In this document: positions 8,219 through 15,318 of the stretch, one piece after another | Numbering within the stretch: the first letter of the stretch is position 1 | Layout of the letters: every line of letters begins with the position of its first letter | NCBI GenBank assembly: GCA_002394025.1 | Contig: DGSV01000118.1 | Location: forward strand, 1 to 23,021 | Length of the DNA stretch: 23,021 nt | Direction: 5' to 3' | Source of the DNA: Bacteroidales bacterium UBA4353 | GTDB taxonomy: Bacteria; Bacteroidota; Bacteroidia; Bacteroidales; Paludibacteraceae | Position numbers and translations under genes: made by a program | The notes under the pieces: model-generated | What the model was told of the DNA's origin: nothing | Databases searched by the model: none | Seen by the model: the letters and a program-made list of their open reading frames with translations, nothing else

Positions 8219-8259
8219 CATACTAATTAGGCAAAATAGAAACTAAATACCAACAAAAA

Positions 8260-9951
8260 ATGAAAAAATTTTTAACACTTTTCAGCGCTGCGATTATCCT
8301 CGTGGCGATGAATTCATGTAAGAACAAACTCGATGCTCCGGAAGGTCTCGAGTGCAATCCTAACCCTCTCGTTGTGGTAGGTGACAAAGTTGACGCCACT
8401 ATTACCGGTGACTTCGTCGGTAAGACGTTCCCTAAAAAAGGCGTTCTCGTTGTGAAACCCGTCATGAAATTCGCCGGTCAAGAAGTTATTGGTGATTCCG
8501 TGGTTTACGTAGGTGAGAAAGCCAAAGAAAACGGCATAGTAGTACCTTACAAAGTAGGCAAGAAATACGAAATGCACGTGTCTTTCGACTATGTTCCCGA
8601 AATGCGTCGTTCCGAACTTTATCTGCGCTTTAATGCCAAAGTTGGCAAGAAAGTCATCGAAATCCCTGACGTAAAAGTTGCCAATGGTGTTGTATCCACT
8701 GCCAAACTTGCCAATGCCCGTGACTTGAACGGTGCCGTAACTCCTGACAAGTTCCAGCGCGTAATCCAAGATACGCAAGAGGCTGACATCAAATTCCTTA
8801 TCCAACAAGCCAATCTGCGTGACAGCGAGCTCAAGAAAGACGAAGTGAAGAACTTCACAAATAACGTTAAGGACGCTGCCGCTGCCGAGAAGAAAGAAAT
8901 CAAGAGCATTGAGATTGCCGGCTACGCTTCACCTGATGGTGGCATGGAACTCAATACCAAACTCGCCGACAATCGTCAGAAAGCTACTGCCAAATATTTT
9001 GAGAAACAACTCAAGAAAGAAAAAATCGAAGCCAGCGTTGACAGCAAAACCACCGCTGAGGACTGGGAAGGCTTCCAGAAACTCATGGAAAACAGCAATA
9101 TGCAGGACAAGGACCTCGTGCTCCGCGTGCTGAATATGTATAGCGATCCCGAAGAGAGAGAGTCACAAATCAAAAACCTGTCAGCCGTTTACAAAAACCT
9201 TGCTGACGACATTCTCCCGCAACTGCGTCGTGCCCGTCTCAAACTGACCATAGACCTCATCGGTAAGTCGGACGACGAACTCCGCGCCGCCGTTAAGAAC
9301 GCTCCCGACTCATTGTCACTCGAAGAACTCCTCTATGCTGCCACTCTGACCGAGAAAGCTGATGAAAAAGAAGCTATCTACAGCACAGCCATCAAGAACT
9401 TCCCCAAAGACATCCGCGCCTATAACAACCTCGGTCTCGTACAGTTCAAGAAAGGTGAAGTTGACAAAGCCATCAGCAACTATGAGAAAGCCCTCAACAT
9501 CGAACCCGCAAACGCTGATGTTAACTACAACGCCGGTGTTGCTTATATGGCCAAAGGTGACTTGGCTAAAGCTGAGGAACACTTCGGAAAAGCTGCCGGA
9601 ACAAAATCAGACCTCGGAGCCGCTATGGGTACTATGTACACCATTAAGGGCGACTACAAGAACGCTAAATCTTCATTCGGCAAATCAATCTCCAACAATG
9701 CCGCAATCCAGCAAATTCTTGACCAAGACTATGCCGGAGCTCGCGCTACACTCAATGCCATCAAGAATCCTGATGCTATGACATCATACCTCAAAGCTAT
9801 CGTAGGCGCTCGCACCAACGATGCAGAGGCTGTTTATAGCAACCTGCAAGAAGCTGTTAAAGCCGACGCTAACCTCAAGGCTCAAGCAGCCAGCGATATC
9901 GAATTCGACGCTTTCGCAGCTGACGAAAAATTCCAGAACATCATCAAATAA
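8260..9951 (+). CDS. Lipoprotein with OmpA-like segment and C-terminal TPRs
   Basis: A 563-residue envelope protein. The N-terminus MKKFLTLFSAAIILVAMNSC is a lipoprotein signal with C20 as the lipidated residue. The next residues (KNKLD) lack a run of acids such as the Bacteroidetes surface-export signal, so a periplasm-facing lipoprotein is the simpler guess. Residues about 38-145 are beta-rich and unrecognised. About 216-258 (KSIEIAGYASPDGG, then LADNRQKATAKYF) resemble the OmpA C-terminal peptidoglycan-binding fold, and 268-336 continue in the way seen in Bacteroidetes OmpA-like proteins (EDWEGFQKLM, ILPQLRRAR). From about 352 to 480 there are TPR helices (AYNNLGLVQFKKGEVDKAI at 387-405, NYNAGVAYMAKGDLAKAEE at 422-440), with further helical hairpins to the end. 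It has a strong promoter and its own terminator, so it is monocistronic. A scaffold linking membrane and cell wall is inferred; the exact role is unknown. Confidence 0.87.
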   Translation: MKKFLTLFSAAIILVAMNSCKNKLDAPEGLECNPNPLVVVGDKVDATITGDFVGKTFPKKGVLVVKPVMKFAGQEVIGDSVVYVGEKAKENGIVVPYKVGKKYEMHVSFDYVPEMRRSELYLRFNAKVGKKVIEIPDVKVANGVVSTAKLANARDLNGAVTPDKFQRVIQDTQEADIKFLIQQANLRDSELKKDEVKNFTNNVKDAAAAEKKEIKSIEIAGYASPDGGMELNTKLADNRQKATAKYFEKQLKKEKIEASVDSKTTAEDWEGFQKLMENSNMQDKDLVLRVLNMYSDPEERESQIKNLSAVYKNLADDILPQLRRARLKLTIDLIGKSDDELRAAVKNAPDSLSLEELLYAATLTEKADEKEAIYSTAIKNFPKDIRAYNNLGLVQFKKGEVDKAISNYEKALNIEPANADVNYNAGVAYMAKGDLAKAEEHFGKAAGTKSDLGAAMGTMYTIKGDYKNAKSSFGKSISNNAAIQQILDQDYAGARATLNAIKNPDAMTSYLKAIVGARTNDAEAVYSNLQEAVKADANLKAQAASDIEFDAFAADEKFQNIIK

Positions 9952-9974
9952 GATTTGTTCTATACAATACAAAA

Positions 9975-10018
9975 CAAGAGACCGCATCATATATGGTGCG
10001 GTCTCTTGCTTTGTTATG
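9975..10018 (+). terminator. Intrinsic terminator after the TPR lipoprotein
   Basis: CAAGAGACCGCA (9975-9986) pairs perfectly over 12 bp with TGCGGTCTCTTG (9997-10008), with a 10-base loop, and is followed by CTTTGTTATG. It starts 24 bases after the stop. The rest of the gene-free stretch to cysS (10019-10205) holds T-runs and no recognisable gene. Confidence 0.82.
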
Positions 10019-10205
10019 GTGTCACGTCATATCGTGTACACATGAAAAAGTGTTTCAGGATTAACCGCGACCCGGAGTCGTGGTTTGTTTTTTTTGTGGT
10101 TGTTTTTTTTTCGGAAAGTGAAGAAAAACATAAGATGTTGTGAATAGGTTGGCAATGTTTGAGTATGCGGAAAGCCTAAAAGTGCCGGCATAGTGACTTT
10201 TGTCA

Positions 10206-10236
10206 TTGTCAGATTAGGAAAAAATGTGTAATTTTG
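10206..10236 (+). promoter_or_regulatory. cysS promoter
   Basis: TTG (10206-10208), a 20-base spacer and TAATTTTG (10229-10236), matching TTG-N20-TAnnTTTG, 17 bases before the ATG at 10254. Because the -7 element lies downstream of the in-frame ATG at 10224, it decides in favour of the 10254 start. Confidence 0.7.
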
Positions 10237-10253
10237 CACAAACTTTTGCAGCT

Positions 10254-11720
10254 ATGCTAATCTATAACACACTAACCCGTCTCAAAGAGCAGTTCAAACC
10301 CATTCATGAAGGGCACGTAGGTATGTATGTATGCGGTCCTACGGTATATGGCGATGCCCATCTTGGTCATGCCCGACCTGCCATAACGTTCGATGTCCTC
10401 TATCGCTATCTGATGCATTTGGGCTATAAGGTCCGTTATGTGCGTAACATCACCGATGTCGGTCACCTGGAGCATGACGCTGACGAGGGTGAGGACAAAG
10501 TTGCCAAGAAGGCTCGCCTTGAGCAACTTGAACCTATGGAGGTAGTACAGTACTATCTCAATCGTTATCATCACGATATGGCATTGCTCAACGTTCTGCC
10601 GCCTACCATAGAGCCCCATGCCAGCGCGCATATCATTGAGCAGATAGAATTTATCAAGCGCATTCTTGATGCGGGATTTGCCTATATTTCCGACGGGTCG
10701 GTATATTTCGATGTTGAGAAGTATAATAATGTTCATCACTATGGTATTCTCTCGGGTAGGGATATAGAGCAGATACGTGAGAATACCCGCCACCTTGATG
10801 GTCAGAACGAGAAACGTCGTAGTATAGATTTCGCGTTATGGAAAAAGGCGGCTCCGGAGCATATTATGCATTGGCCGAGTCCGTGGTCGGAAGGTTTCCC
10901 CGGTTGGCACTTAGAATGTTCCACAATGGGTACCAAATATCTCGGCGAACAGTTTGACATTCATGGCGGTGGCATGGACCTCATATTTCCGCACCACGAA
11001 TGCGAAATAGCGCAGTCAGTGGCTGCCCTCGGACATCCTACAGTACACTACTGGATGCACAATAACATGATAACCATCAATGGTCAGAAGATGGGTAAGA
11101 GCCTTGGCAACTTCATAACCCTTGAGCAATTCTTCACCGGTGAGCATGAATTACTTGACAGGCCCTACAGTCCCATGACCATTCGTTTCTTTATCCTGCA
11201 AGCCCACTATCGCAGTACTGTTGATTTCTCGAACCAAGCCCTTGAGGCCGCCGAGAAGGGACTACAGAAACTCAACGAGACATACCATAGGCTGCAAACC
11301 TTAAAAGCGACGGACGCGGCTCCGGATATTGCGGAAATCAAAACATTGCGCCGTCAATGCGCCGAGGCCATGGACGACGACCTCAATACAGCACTGCTGA
11401 TAGCGCAACTCTTCGATTCCGCAAAGATTATAAATAGCGTTCACGACGGCAAGATGACTATCAACGCCGAAGACCTGACAGAATTAAATAGTGTATGGCA
11501 AACCTATGCCATTGATATTCTTGGTCTGACGCTGAGCGACAGCGGCGATGACAGCAATACCGCACAAGCATACAAAGGCGCGGTGGATTTGCTGCTTAAT
11601 ATACGCCTGAAAGCCAAGCAGAACAAAGACTGGGCGACATCAGACCAGATACGCGACCAACTCACGGCTCTGGGGTTCCAGATCAAGGATACCAAAGACG
11701 GCTTCGAGTGGTCAATATAA
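10254..11720 (+). CDS. cysS: Cysteinyl-tRNA synthetase
   Basis: Class I aminoacyl-tRNA synthetase of 488 residues that charges tRNA-Cys with cysteine in the cytosol. Seen: the HIGH motif as HLGH (36-39), the KMSKS motif as KMGKS (279-283), and the four expected zinc ligands C27 (YVCGPTVYG), C222 (LECSTMG), H247 and E251 (FPHHECEIAQS). The C-terminal anticodon-binding helical part includes DWATSDQIRDQL near the end. An in-frame ATG at 10224 would add 10 residues, but it lies upstream of the promoter's -7 element, and MLIYNTLTR is the usual beginning of bacterial CysRS. The gene is alone on its strand between two terminator regions. Length and motifs are complete; no anomaly is seen. Confidence 0.97.
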   Translation: MLIYNTLTRLKEQFKPIHEGHVGMYVCGPTVYGDAHLGHARPAITFDVLYRYLMHLGYKVRYVRNITDVGHLEHDADEGEDKVAKKARLEQLEPMEVVQYYLNRYHHDMALLNVLPPTIEPHASAHIIEQIEFIKRILDAGFAYISDGSVYFDVEKYNNVHHYGILSGRDIEQIRENTRHLDGQNEKRRSIDFALWKKAAPEHIMHWPSPWSEGFPGWHLECSTMGTKYLGEQFDIHGGGMDLIFPHHECEIAQSVAALGHPTVHYWMHNNMITINGQKMGKSLGNFITLEQFFTGEHELLDRPYSPMTIRFFILQAHYRSTVDFSNQALEAAEKGLQKLNETYHRLQTLKATDAAPDIAEIKTLRRQCAEAMDDDLNTALLIAQLFDSAKIINSVHDGKMTINAEDLTELNSVWQTYAIDILGLTLSDSGDDSNTAQAYKGAVDLLLNIRLKAKQNKDWATSDQIRDQLTALGFQIKDTKDGFEWSI

Positions 11721-11740
11721 AAACCATAAGACAGATAATA

Positions 11741-11819
11741 ATATACACCAACGACGGACCTCGCTTAAGAGTAATCCGTCGTTGGTGTGTATTGTAGAGG
11801 GCCTTCTACTTGTTTTTAG
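11741..11819. terminator. Convergent terminator region between cysS and the DEAD-box helicase
   Basis: Two hairpins follow one another. The first has 18-bp arms 11741-11758 and 11775-11792 (ACACCAACGACGGA paired with TCCGTCGTTGGTGT, extended by four pairs including one G-T) around a 16-base loop, but lacks a clean T-run. The second, GTAGAG-GGCC-TTCTAC (11794-11809), is followed by TTGTTTTTAG and would terminate cysS transcripts. It overlaps the last codon and stop of the helicase gene. The long first hairpin can serve both directions. Confidence 0.6.
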
Positions 11820-13041
11820 TTTTTCGTCTTCTGAAGTTTGTGCGCTTAGCCGCAGATTTAGGTTTTGCGCCGTCTTTTGCTGTTGTTTCGTCGTATTGCG
11901 GTGCGTCCCCAAGGAAGTTAGGCAGCTGTTCTTTGGCAACTTCGTAGCCGAGGAATTTTTCTATTTTTTTCATTCTCCATATATCATCGGGGCTGACAAG
12001 TGTTATCGCCATACCTTTTGATTCAGCTCGTGCTGTGCGACCAATTCGGTGTACGTAGTCTTCGTTATCTCGGGGCACGTCGTAGTTGATTACCAGTGGT
12101 ATGTCGTCAATGTCTATTCCCCTTGATACGATGTCTGTTGCCACAAGTATGTCAATTCTGCCGTTTCGGAATTCGTGCATCACGCTGTCACGTTCCTGTT
12201 GTGTGCGGTCAGAATGCATGGCATCGCAACGCAATTGTGCCCCTTTCAGAGCCCGGCATATTTCCCTGACCTTAAGTTTCGAGCCTGCAAAGAGCAGTAC
12301 CTTGCTCAGGTTCTGCTCGCGCATCATGGCGCTGATGAGAGGCGTTTTCTGATTTTCGTAGCATACGAAAGCGCATTGTCGTATGCTTTCCGGTGGACGG
12401 TTTACGGCGATTTCCACGTACTTGGGTTTGTGCATGATATTTTGTGCCAACGAGCGTATTTTGGGTGGCATAGTGGCCGAAAACATCACCGTTTGGCGCT
12501 TCTCGGGGAGCAAACGTACAATAGACATTATGTCATCATAGAACCCCATATCAAGCATGCGGTCCGCCTCGTCAAGGATGAAATACTTCACACCGCTAAA
12601 GTCTATGTTGTAAACATTGGTATGACTTATCAGCCTGCCCGGAGTAGCTATCACTATGTCGGCACCGCGCAACAGACCATTTTTCTGAGTGGTGTATGCC
12701 GCACTGTCATTACCGCCATAGACGGCTACGGAACTGAAAGGTACAAAGTAGCCGAAACCCTCTATCTGCTGATCAATCTGTTGAGCCAGTTCACGGGTCG
12801 GAGCCATGATAATGGCATTGATACGCTTGTCGTCATGATCGTCAACAAGCAGGTTATTAAGTAGCGGAAGAGTATAGGCTGCCGTTTTGCCGGTGCCCGT
12901 TTGAGCGCAACCTATCACGTCATGACCGGCAAGCAGCAAAGGGATACACTTTTCTTGAATAGGCGTGGGGCGAGTGAAATTCATGCTCTCAAGCCCGTCA
13001 AAAATCTCGTCCTCAAACTCAAAATCATAAAATGAACTCAT
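11806..13041 (-). CDS. DEAD-box RNA helicase, RhlE type
   Basis: A 411-residue ATP-dependent RNA helicase, expected to remodel RNA in ribosome assembly, decay or cold response. All core motifs are present in order: Q motif with FTRPTPIQ (22-29), motif I AQTGTGKT (46-53), Ia PTRELAQQ (81-88), Ib TPGRL (133-137), II DEAD (157-160), III SAT (188-190), V ATDIVSRGID (301-310) and VI HRIGRTAR (331-338). The C-terminal tail (about 392-411) is short and strongly basic (FRRRKTKNK), as in RhlE-like proteins, and probably helps RNA binding. It has its own promoter element upstream, is divergent from the Lrp-type regulator, and converges on cysS. Subfamily (RhlE against other DEAD proteins) is inferred from length and tail. 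Confidence 0.95.
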   Translation of the reverse strand: MSSFYDFEFEDEIFDGLESMNFTRPTPIQEKCIPLLLAGHDVIGCAQTGTGKTAAYTLPLLNNLLVDDHDDKRINAIIMAPTRELAQQIDQQIEGFGYFVPFSSVAVYGGNDSAAYTTQKNGLLRGADIVIATPGRLISHTNVYNIDFSGVKYFILDEADRMLDMGFYDDIMSIVRLLPEKRQTVMFSATMPPKIRSLAQNIMHKPKYVEIAVNRPPESIRQCAFVCYENQKTPLISAMMREQNLSKVLLFAGSKLKVREICRALKGAQLRCDAMHSDRTQQERDSVMHEFRNGRIDILVATDIVSRGIDIDDIPLVINYDVPRDNEDYVHRIGRTARAESKGMAITLVSPDDIWRMKKIEKFLGYEVAKEQLPNFLGDAPQYDETTAKDGAKPKSAAKRTNFRRRKTKNK

Positions 13042-13058
13042 CTAATCACAATTTTTTG

Positions 13059-13066
13059 CAAAGATA
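13059..13066 (-). promoter_or_regulatory. -7 element upstream of the DEAD-box helicase
   Basis: TATCTTTG on the minus strand, a full TAnnTTTG match, 17 bases before the ATG at 13041. The nearest upstream TTTG is 23 bases away, a little far for a -33 element. Confidence 0.55.
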
Positions 13067-13120
13067 AGACAAAATAACAAGATTTTAGGCAAAAAGTTAT
13101 AATTTATCAATAAAAAGCGG

Positions 13121-13148
13121 TATATTTGAAAAAAAAATCGTAAATTTG
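13121..13148 (+). promoter_or_regulatory. Tandem -7-like elements upstream of the Lrp/AsnC gene
   Basis: TATATTTG (13121-13128) and TAAATTTG (13141-13148) both match TAnnTTTG, 20 bases apart. The second lies 36 bases before the ATG at 13185. The TTTG of the first is 12 bases from the second, too close for a normal -33 element, so it may instead be a separate start site. Confidence 0.5.
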
Positions 13149-13184
13149 CCGATAGATAAAGTTTCTCGTAACAATTTATAACTT

Positions 13185-13667
13185 ATGGCACAGCAATTAG
13201 ACGCTCTTGATAAACAGATACTTTCTCTTGTCGCCGACAATGCCAGAATACCATTTCTTGAGGTTGCGAGGGTATGCAATGTCAGTGGAGCGGCGATACA
13301 CCAGCGCATTCAGAAATTGCAACAGATGGGTGTACTCGTGGGCTCGGAATATGTTGTTGATACGTATCGCATAGGTTTTCAGACATGTGCTTTTGTGGGA
13401 ATAGCGTTGAGCAACGTAAAGATGATGGATAAGGTTATTGAAGAACTTAAGAAAATACCTCAAGTGGTTGAGTGTCACTCCATAACCGGTGCGTATAGCC
13501 TGTTGCTGAAGATTTATACCAAGGATAATAGGCAGTTGATGAACCTCATTCTTGACAAGATATCAACCATTAATGGAGTATCGCATACCGAAACGATGCA
13601 TGTATCGCTCAATGAGCATTTCAGACGTCAGCTTAACGTATTCGGCAATATACCTGAAGAGAAGTAA
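13185..13667 (+). CDS. Lrp/AsnC family transcriptional regulator
   Basis: A 160-residue feast/famine regulator. The N-terminal winged helix-turn-helix spans about 5-55 (LDKQILSLVADNARIPFLE, then VSGAAIHQRIQKLQQMG as the recognition helix region). The C-terminal RAM/effector domain spans about 68-145, with ITGAYSLLLKI (100-110), the glycine-containing ligand-binding turn seen in this family, and HTETMHVSLNE closing the domain. Such proteins form octamers and respond to amino acids. gcvH starts 31 bases downstream on the same strand with no terminator between, so the two are probably co-transcribed. In E. coli Lrp activates the glycine cleavage operon; a similar link here is only suggested by position. 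The ligand is unknown. Confidence 0.92.
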   Translation: MAQQLDALDKQILSLVADNARIPFLEVARVCNVSGAAIHQRIQKLQQMGVLVGSEYVVDTYRIGFQTCAFVGIALSNVKMMDKVIEELKKIPQVVECHSITGAYSLLLKIYTKDNRQLMNLILDKISTINGVSHTETMHVSLNEHFRRQLNVFGNIPEEK

Positions 13668-13698
13668 ATAGAAACAACTTATAACAGACTTAATAACA

Positions 13699-14076
13699 AT
13701 GAATATCCCGTCAGATTTACGCTATACTCCTGATCATGAGTGGATACGTGTTCAGGATGATGTCGCCTATGTAGGCATTACTGATTTCGCCCAGTCGGAG
13801 CTTGGCGAGATTATTTATGTTGATGTTACCTCGCAGGGCGAGACTATTGAGCAGGGTCAGGCTTTTGGAGCCATAGAGGCTGTGAAGACTGTCAGCGACC
13901 TCTTCATGCCGGCTACAGGTGAAGTCTTGGAACTCAATGAAGAACTTGAGGCACACCCCGAATTAGTTAATTCGGATCCATACGGAGATGGCTGGATAAT
14001 AAAGGTGAAACTTTCCGACCCTGAGCAAGTCAACAATTTGCTTGACAGCGAACAATACGCCAAGCAGATACAATAA
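13699..14076 (+). CDS. gcvH: Glycine cleavage system H protein
   Basis: A 125-residue lipoyl carrier that shuttles the aminomethyl group between the P and T proteins and the L protein in glycine breakdown. The lipoyl-lysine motif is AIEAVKTVSD with K63 as the attachment site. The N-terminus (LRYTPDHEWIR) and the GYGDGWI-like segment (SDPYGDGWIIKVKLSD) are standard for GcvH. The start follows the Lrp/AsnC gene by 31 bases. gcvP and gcvT are not in the window, so the carrier gene is split from its partner enzymes and sits instead with a regulator. Length is normal and no residue is missing. Confidence 0.96.
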   Translation: MNIPSDLRYTPDHEWIRVQDDVAYVGITDFAQSELGEIIYVDVTSQGETIEQGQAFGAIEAVKTVSDLFMPATGEVLELNEELEAHPELVNSDPYGDGWIIKVKLSDPEQVNNLLDSEQYAKQIQ

Positions 14077-14106
14077 GCAACACGTTGTCATAAATTTAAT
14101 AGCGGG

Positions 14107-14147
14107 GTAGAATCTGTGCATAGCGCTACAGGTTCTACTCTTATCTT
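14107..14147 (+). terminator. Probable terminator after gcvH
   Basis: GTAGAATCTGT (14107-14117) pairs with ACAGGTTCTAC (14128-14138) over 11 bp with one T-G, around a 10-base loop, and is followed by TCTTATCTT. The T-run is interrupted, so strength is uncertain. It lies in the convergent gap with the minus-strand glycosyltransferase. Confidence 0.65.
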
Positions 14148-14183
14148 ATGCGTCAGTGGACCATGGTTTGTGTTTAACCCACT

Positions 14184-15263
14184 TCACTCCATGCGTAGAG
14201 CATCATGAAACCAATGGGCGAGTTTGTCAAGAGTATTATTGGTGATTTCTAACCATTTAGGCAGTCGCTCACCGTTGTTGTTCCAGTATGATATGAGGTC
14301 TATGCGCACGATTTTGTTATCGGCATACAGACTAGGGTGGAGTCCTATCTTGTTCGCCAAAGGTAGTAATGCGTCTTCCGCTGCGCGGAGTTCTTGAGCG
14401 TCAAAATTTTCGCTACGGATGTCGTAAAGATAATGCTTGTAAATCACGCGCAGACGGTTTTCGAGGTACTTCTCAAGCCATAGGCGGCGAATAGCGCTCA
14501 TTTTGTCAAGGTTCGCGTTGTTGTGGAACGTAAGCAAATTGCCGGTGACACGTATCAGTTGTCCGATATTGCGCGAGAGAACAGCGGGGTCCATCGTCTG
14601 ACCTTCGCGATCAAGGTGGTATCGATATACGCAGCAGTCGCTGAAGGTTACCGTGGATGCCCAATAGAGAGGATACGTCACCCATTCTACGTCGGTATAT
14701 GACAAGCCTTCGCTTTGGTGATAGCCGTTGTCGGTCAGCAGCGCGCTGCGATAAGCCACGCCGTGCATCAGCAGGAAACGGATATAACCGTCAGGCAGGA
14801 TGTCGTCAAGGGTGTATTGGTGATTGTACTGATATGGTTCGCGCCCCATGGTGTCGTAACGCACTACGATGTCGCGCTTATGTTCGCGAACCTCGCGGAA
14901 TGGCATCACAACGATGTCGCTCACGCATGTTGTCAGGGAGTGCAAGAGCTTGCTCAAAGCGATGGAATCATACTCATCATCGGCGTCAAGGATTTTTACG
15001 TATTTGCCGCGCAAAGAAGGCAGAGCGGCATTGATTGTAGAGCCGTAGTTGCCGTTGGGTTTATCAATATATCGGATGAAATCGGGGTAGCGTGATGCAT
15101 AATCTTGAGCTATCTTCAGTGTGCCGTCGCGACTTCCGTCATTGACGATAATCACGTCCAACAATTCGCGCTCAGAGCAGCAACATAAGCCATCGAGGCA
15201 TCGAGGCAAAAGAGCCTCCATGTTATAGGAGGGAATGATGACTGACAAAACTTTATCGTTCAT
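14184..15263 (-). CDS. Family 2 glycosyltransferase
   Basis: A 359-residue GT-A fold glycosyltransferase. The N-terminal half has the classic pattern: LSVIIPSYNMEALLPRCLDG (6-25), VIIVNDGSRDGT (37-48) for nucleotide-sugar binding, GNYGSTINAAL (71-81) and the DxD metal motif in KILDADDEYDS (D93, D95). The C-terminal half has no membrane segment, so it is a soluble or peripheral enzyme acting at the cytosolic face. Sugar donor and acceptor are unknown; capsule, LPS-like or protein glycan synthesis are all possible. It is divergent from the MATE exporter gene with 48 bases between the starts, and no other polysaccharide gene adjoins it. Confidence 0.9.
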   Translation of the reverse strand: MNDKVLSVIIPSYNMEALLPRCLDGLCCCSERELLDVIIVNDGSRDGTLKIAQDYASRYPDFIRYIDKPNGNYGSTINAALPSLRGKYVKILDADDEYDSIALSKLLHSLTTCVSDIVVMPFREVREHKRDIVVRYDTMGREPYQYNHQYTLDDILPDGYIRFLLMHGVAYRSALLTDNGYHQSEGLSYTDVEWVTYPLYWASTVTFSDCCVYRYHLDREGQTMDPAVLSRNIGQLIRVTGNLLTFHNNANLDKMSAIRRLWLEKYLENRLRVIYKHYLYDIRSENFDAQELRAAEDALLPLANKIGLHPSLYADNKIVRIDLISYWNNNGERLPKWLEITNNTLDKLAHWFHDALRME

Positions 15264-15287
15264 ACCGCATTAGTTTTTCTATCAAAG

Positions 15288-15318
15288 CAAAATTACAATA
15301 AAAATGTCAATATGCAAA
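15288..15318 (-). promoter_or_regulatory. Promoter of the family 2 glycosyltransferase
   Basis: On the minus strand TTTG (15318-15315), 19 bases, then TAATTTTG (15295-15288), 25 bases before the ATG at 15263. The -33 element lies inside the first codons of the divergent MATE gene. No equally good promoter is seen for MATE in the 48-base gap. Confidence 0.6.

Noticed and set aside
7148..8221. Peptide-modification (RiPP) locus around the radical SAM/SPASM protein
   Set aside because: No small precursor gene, no RRE-like protein and no peptidase or exporter adjoins it; the neighbours are comEC and a divergent lipoprotein.
9955..10239. Short frames of 62-74 codons between the lipoprotein gene and cysS
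   Set aside because: They overlap the terminator hairpin and T-runs and have no plausible start site or product.
12175..12864. A 229-codon plus-strand frame opposite the DEAD-box helicase
   Set aside because: Every helicase motif is intact on the minus strand; the opposite frame is a by-product of codon bias.
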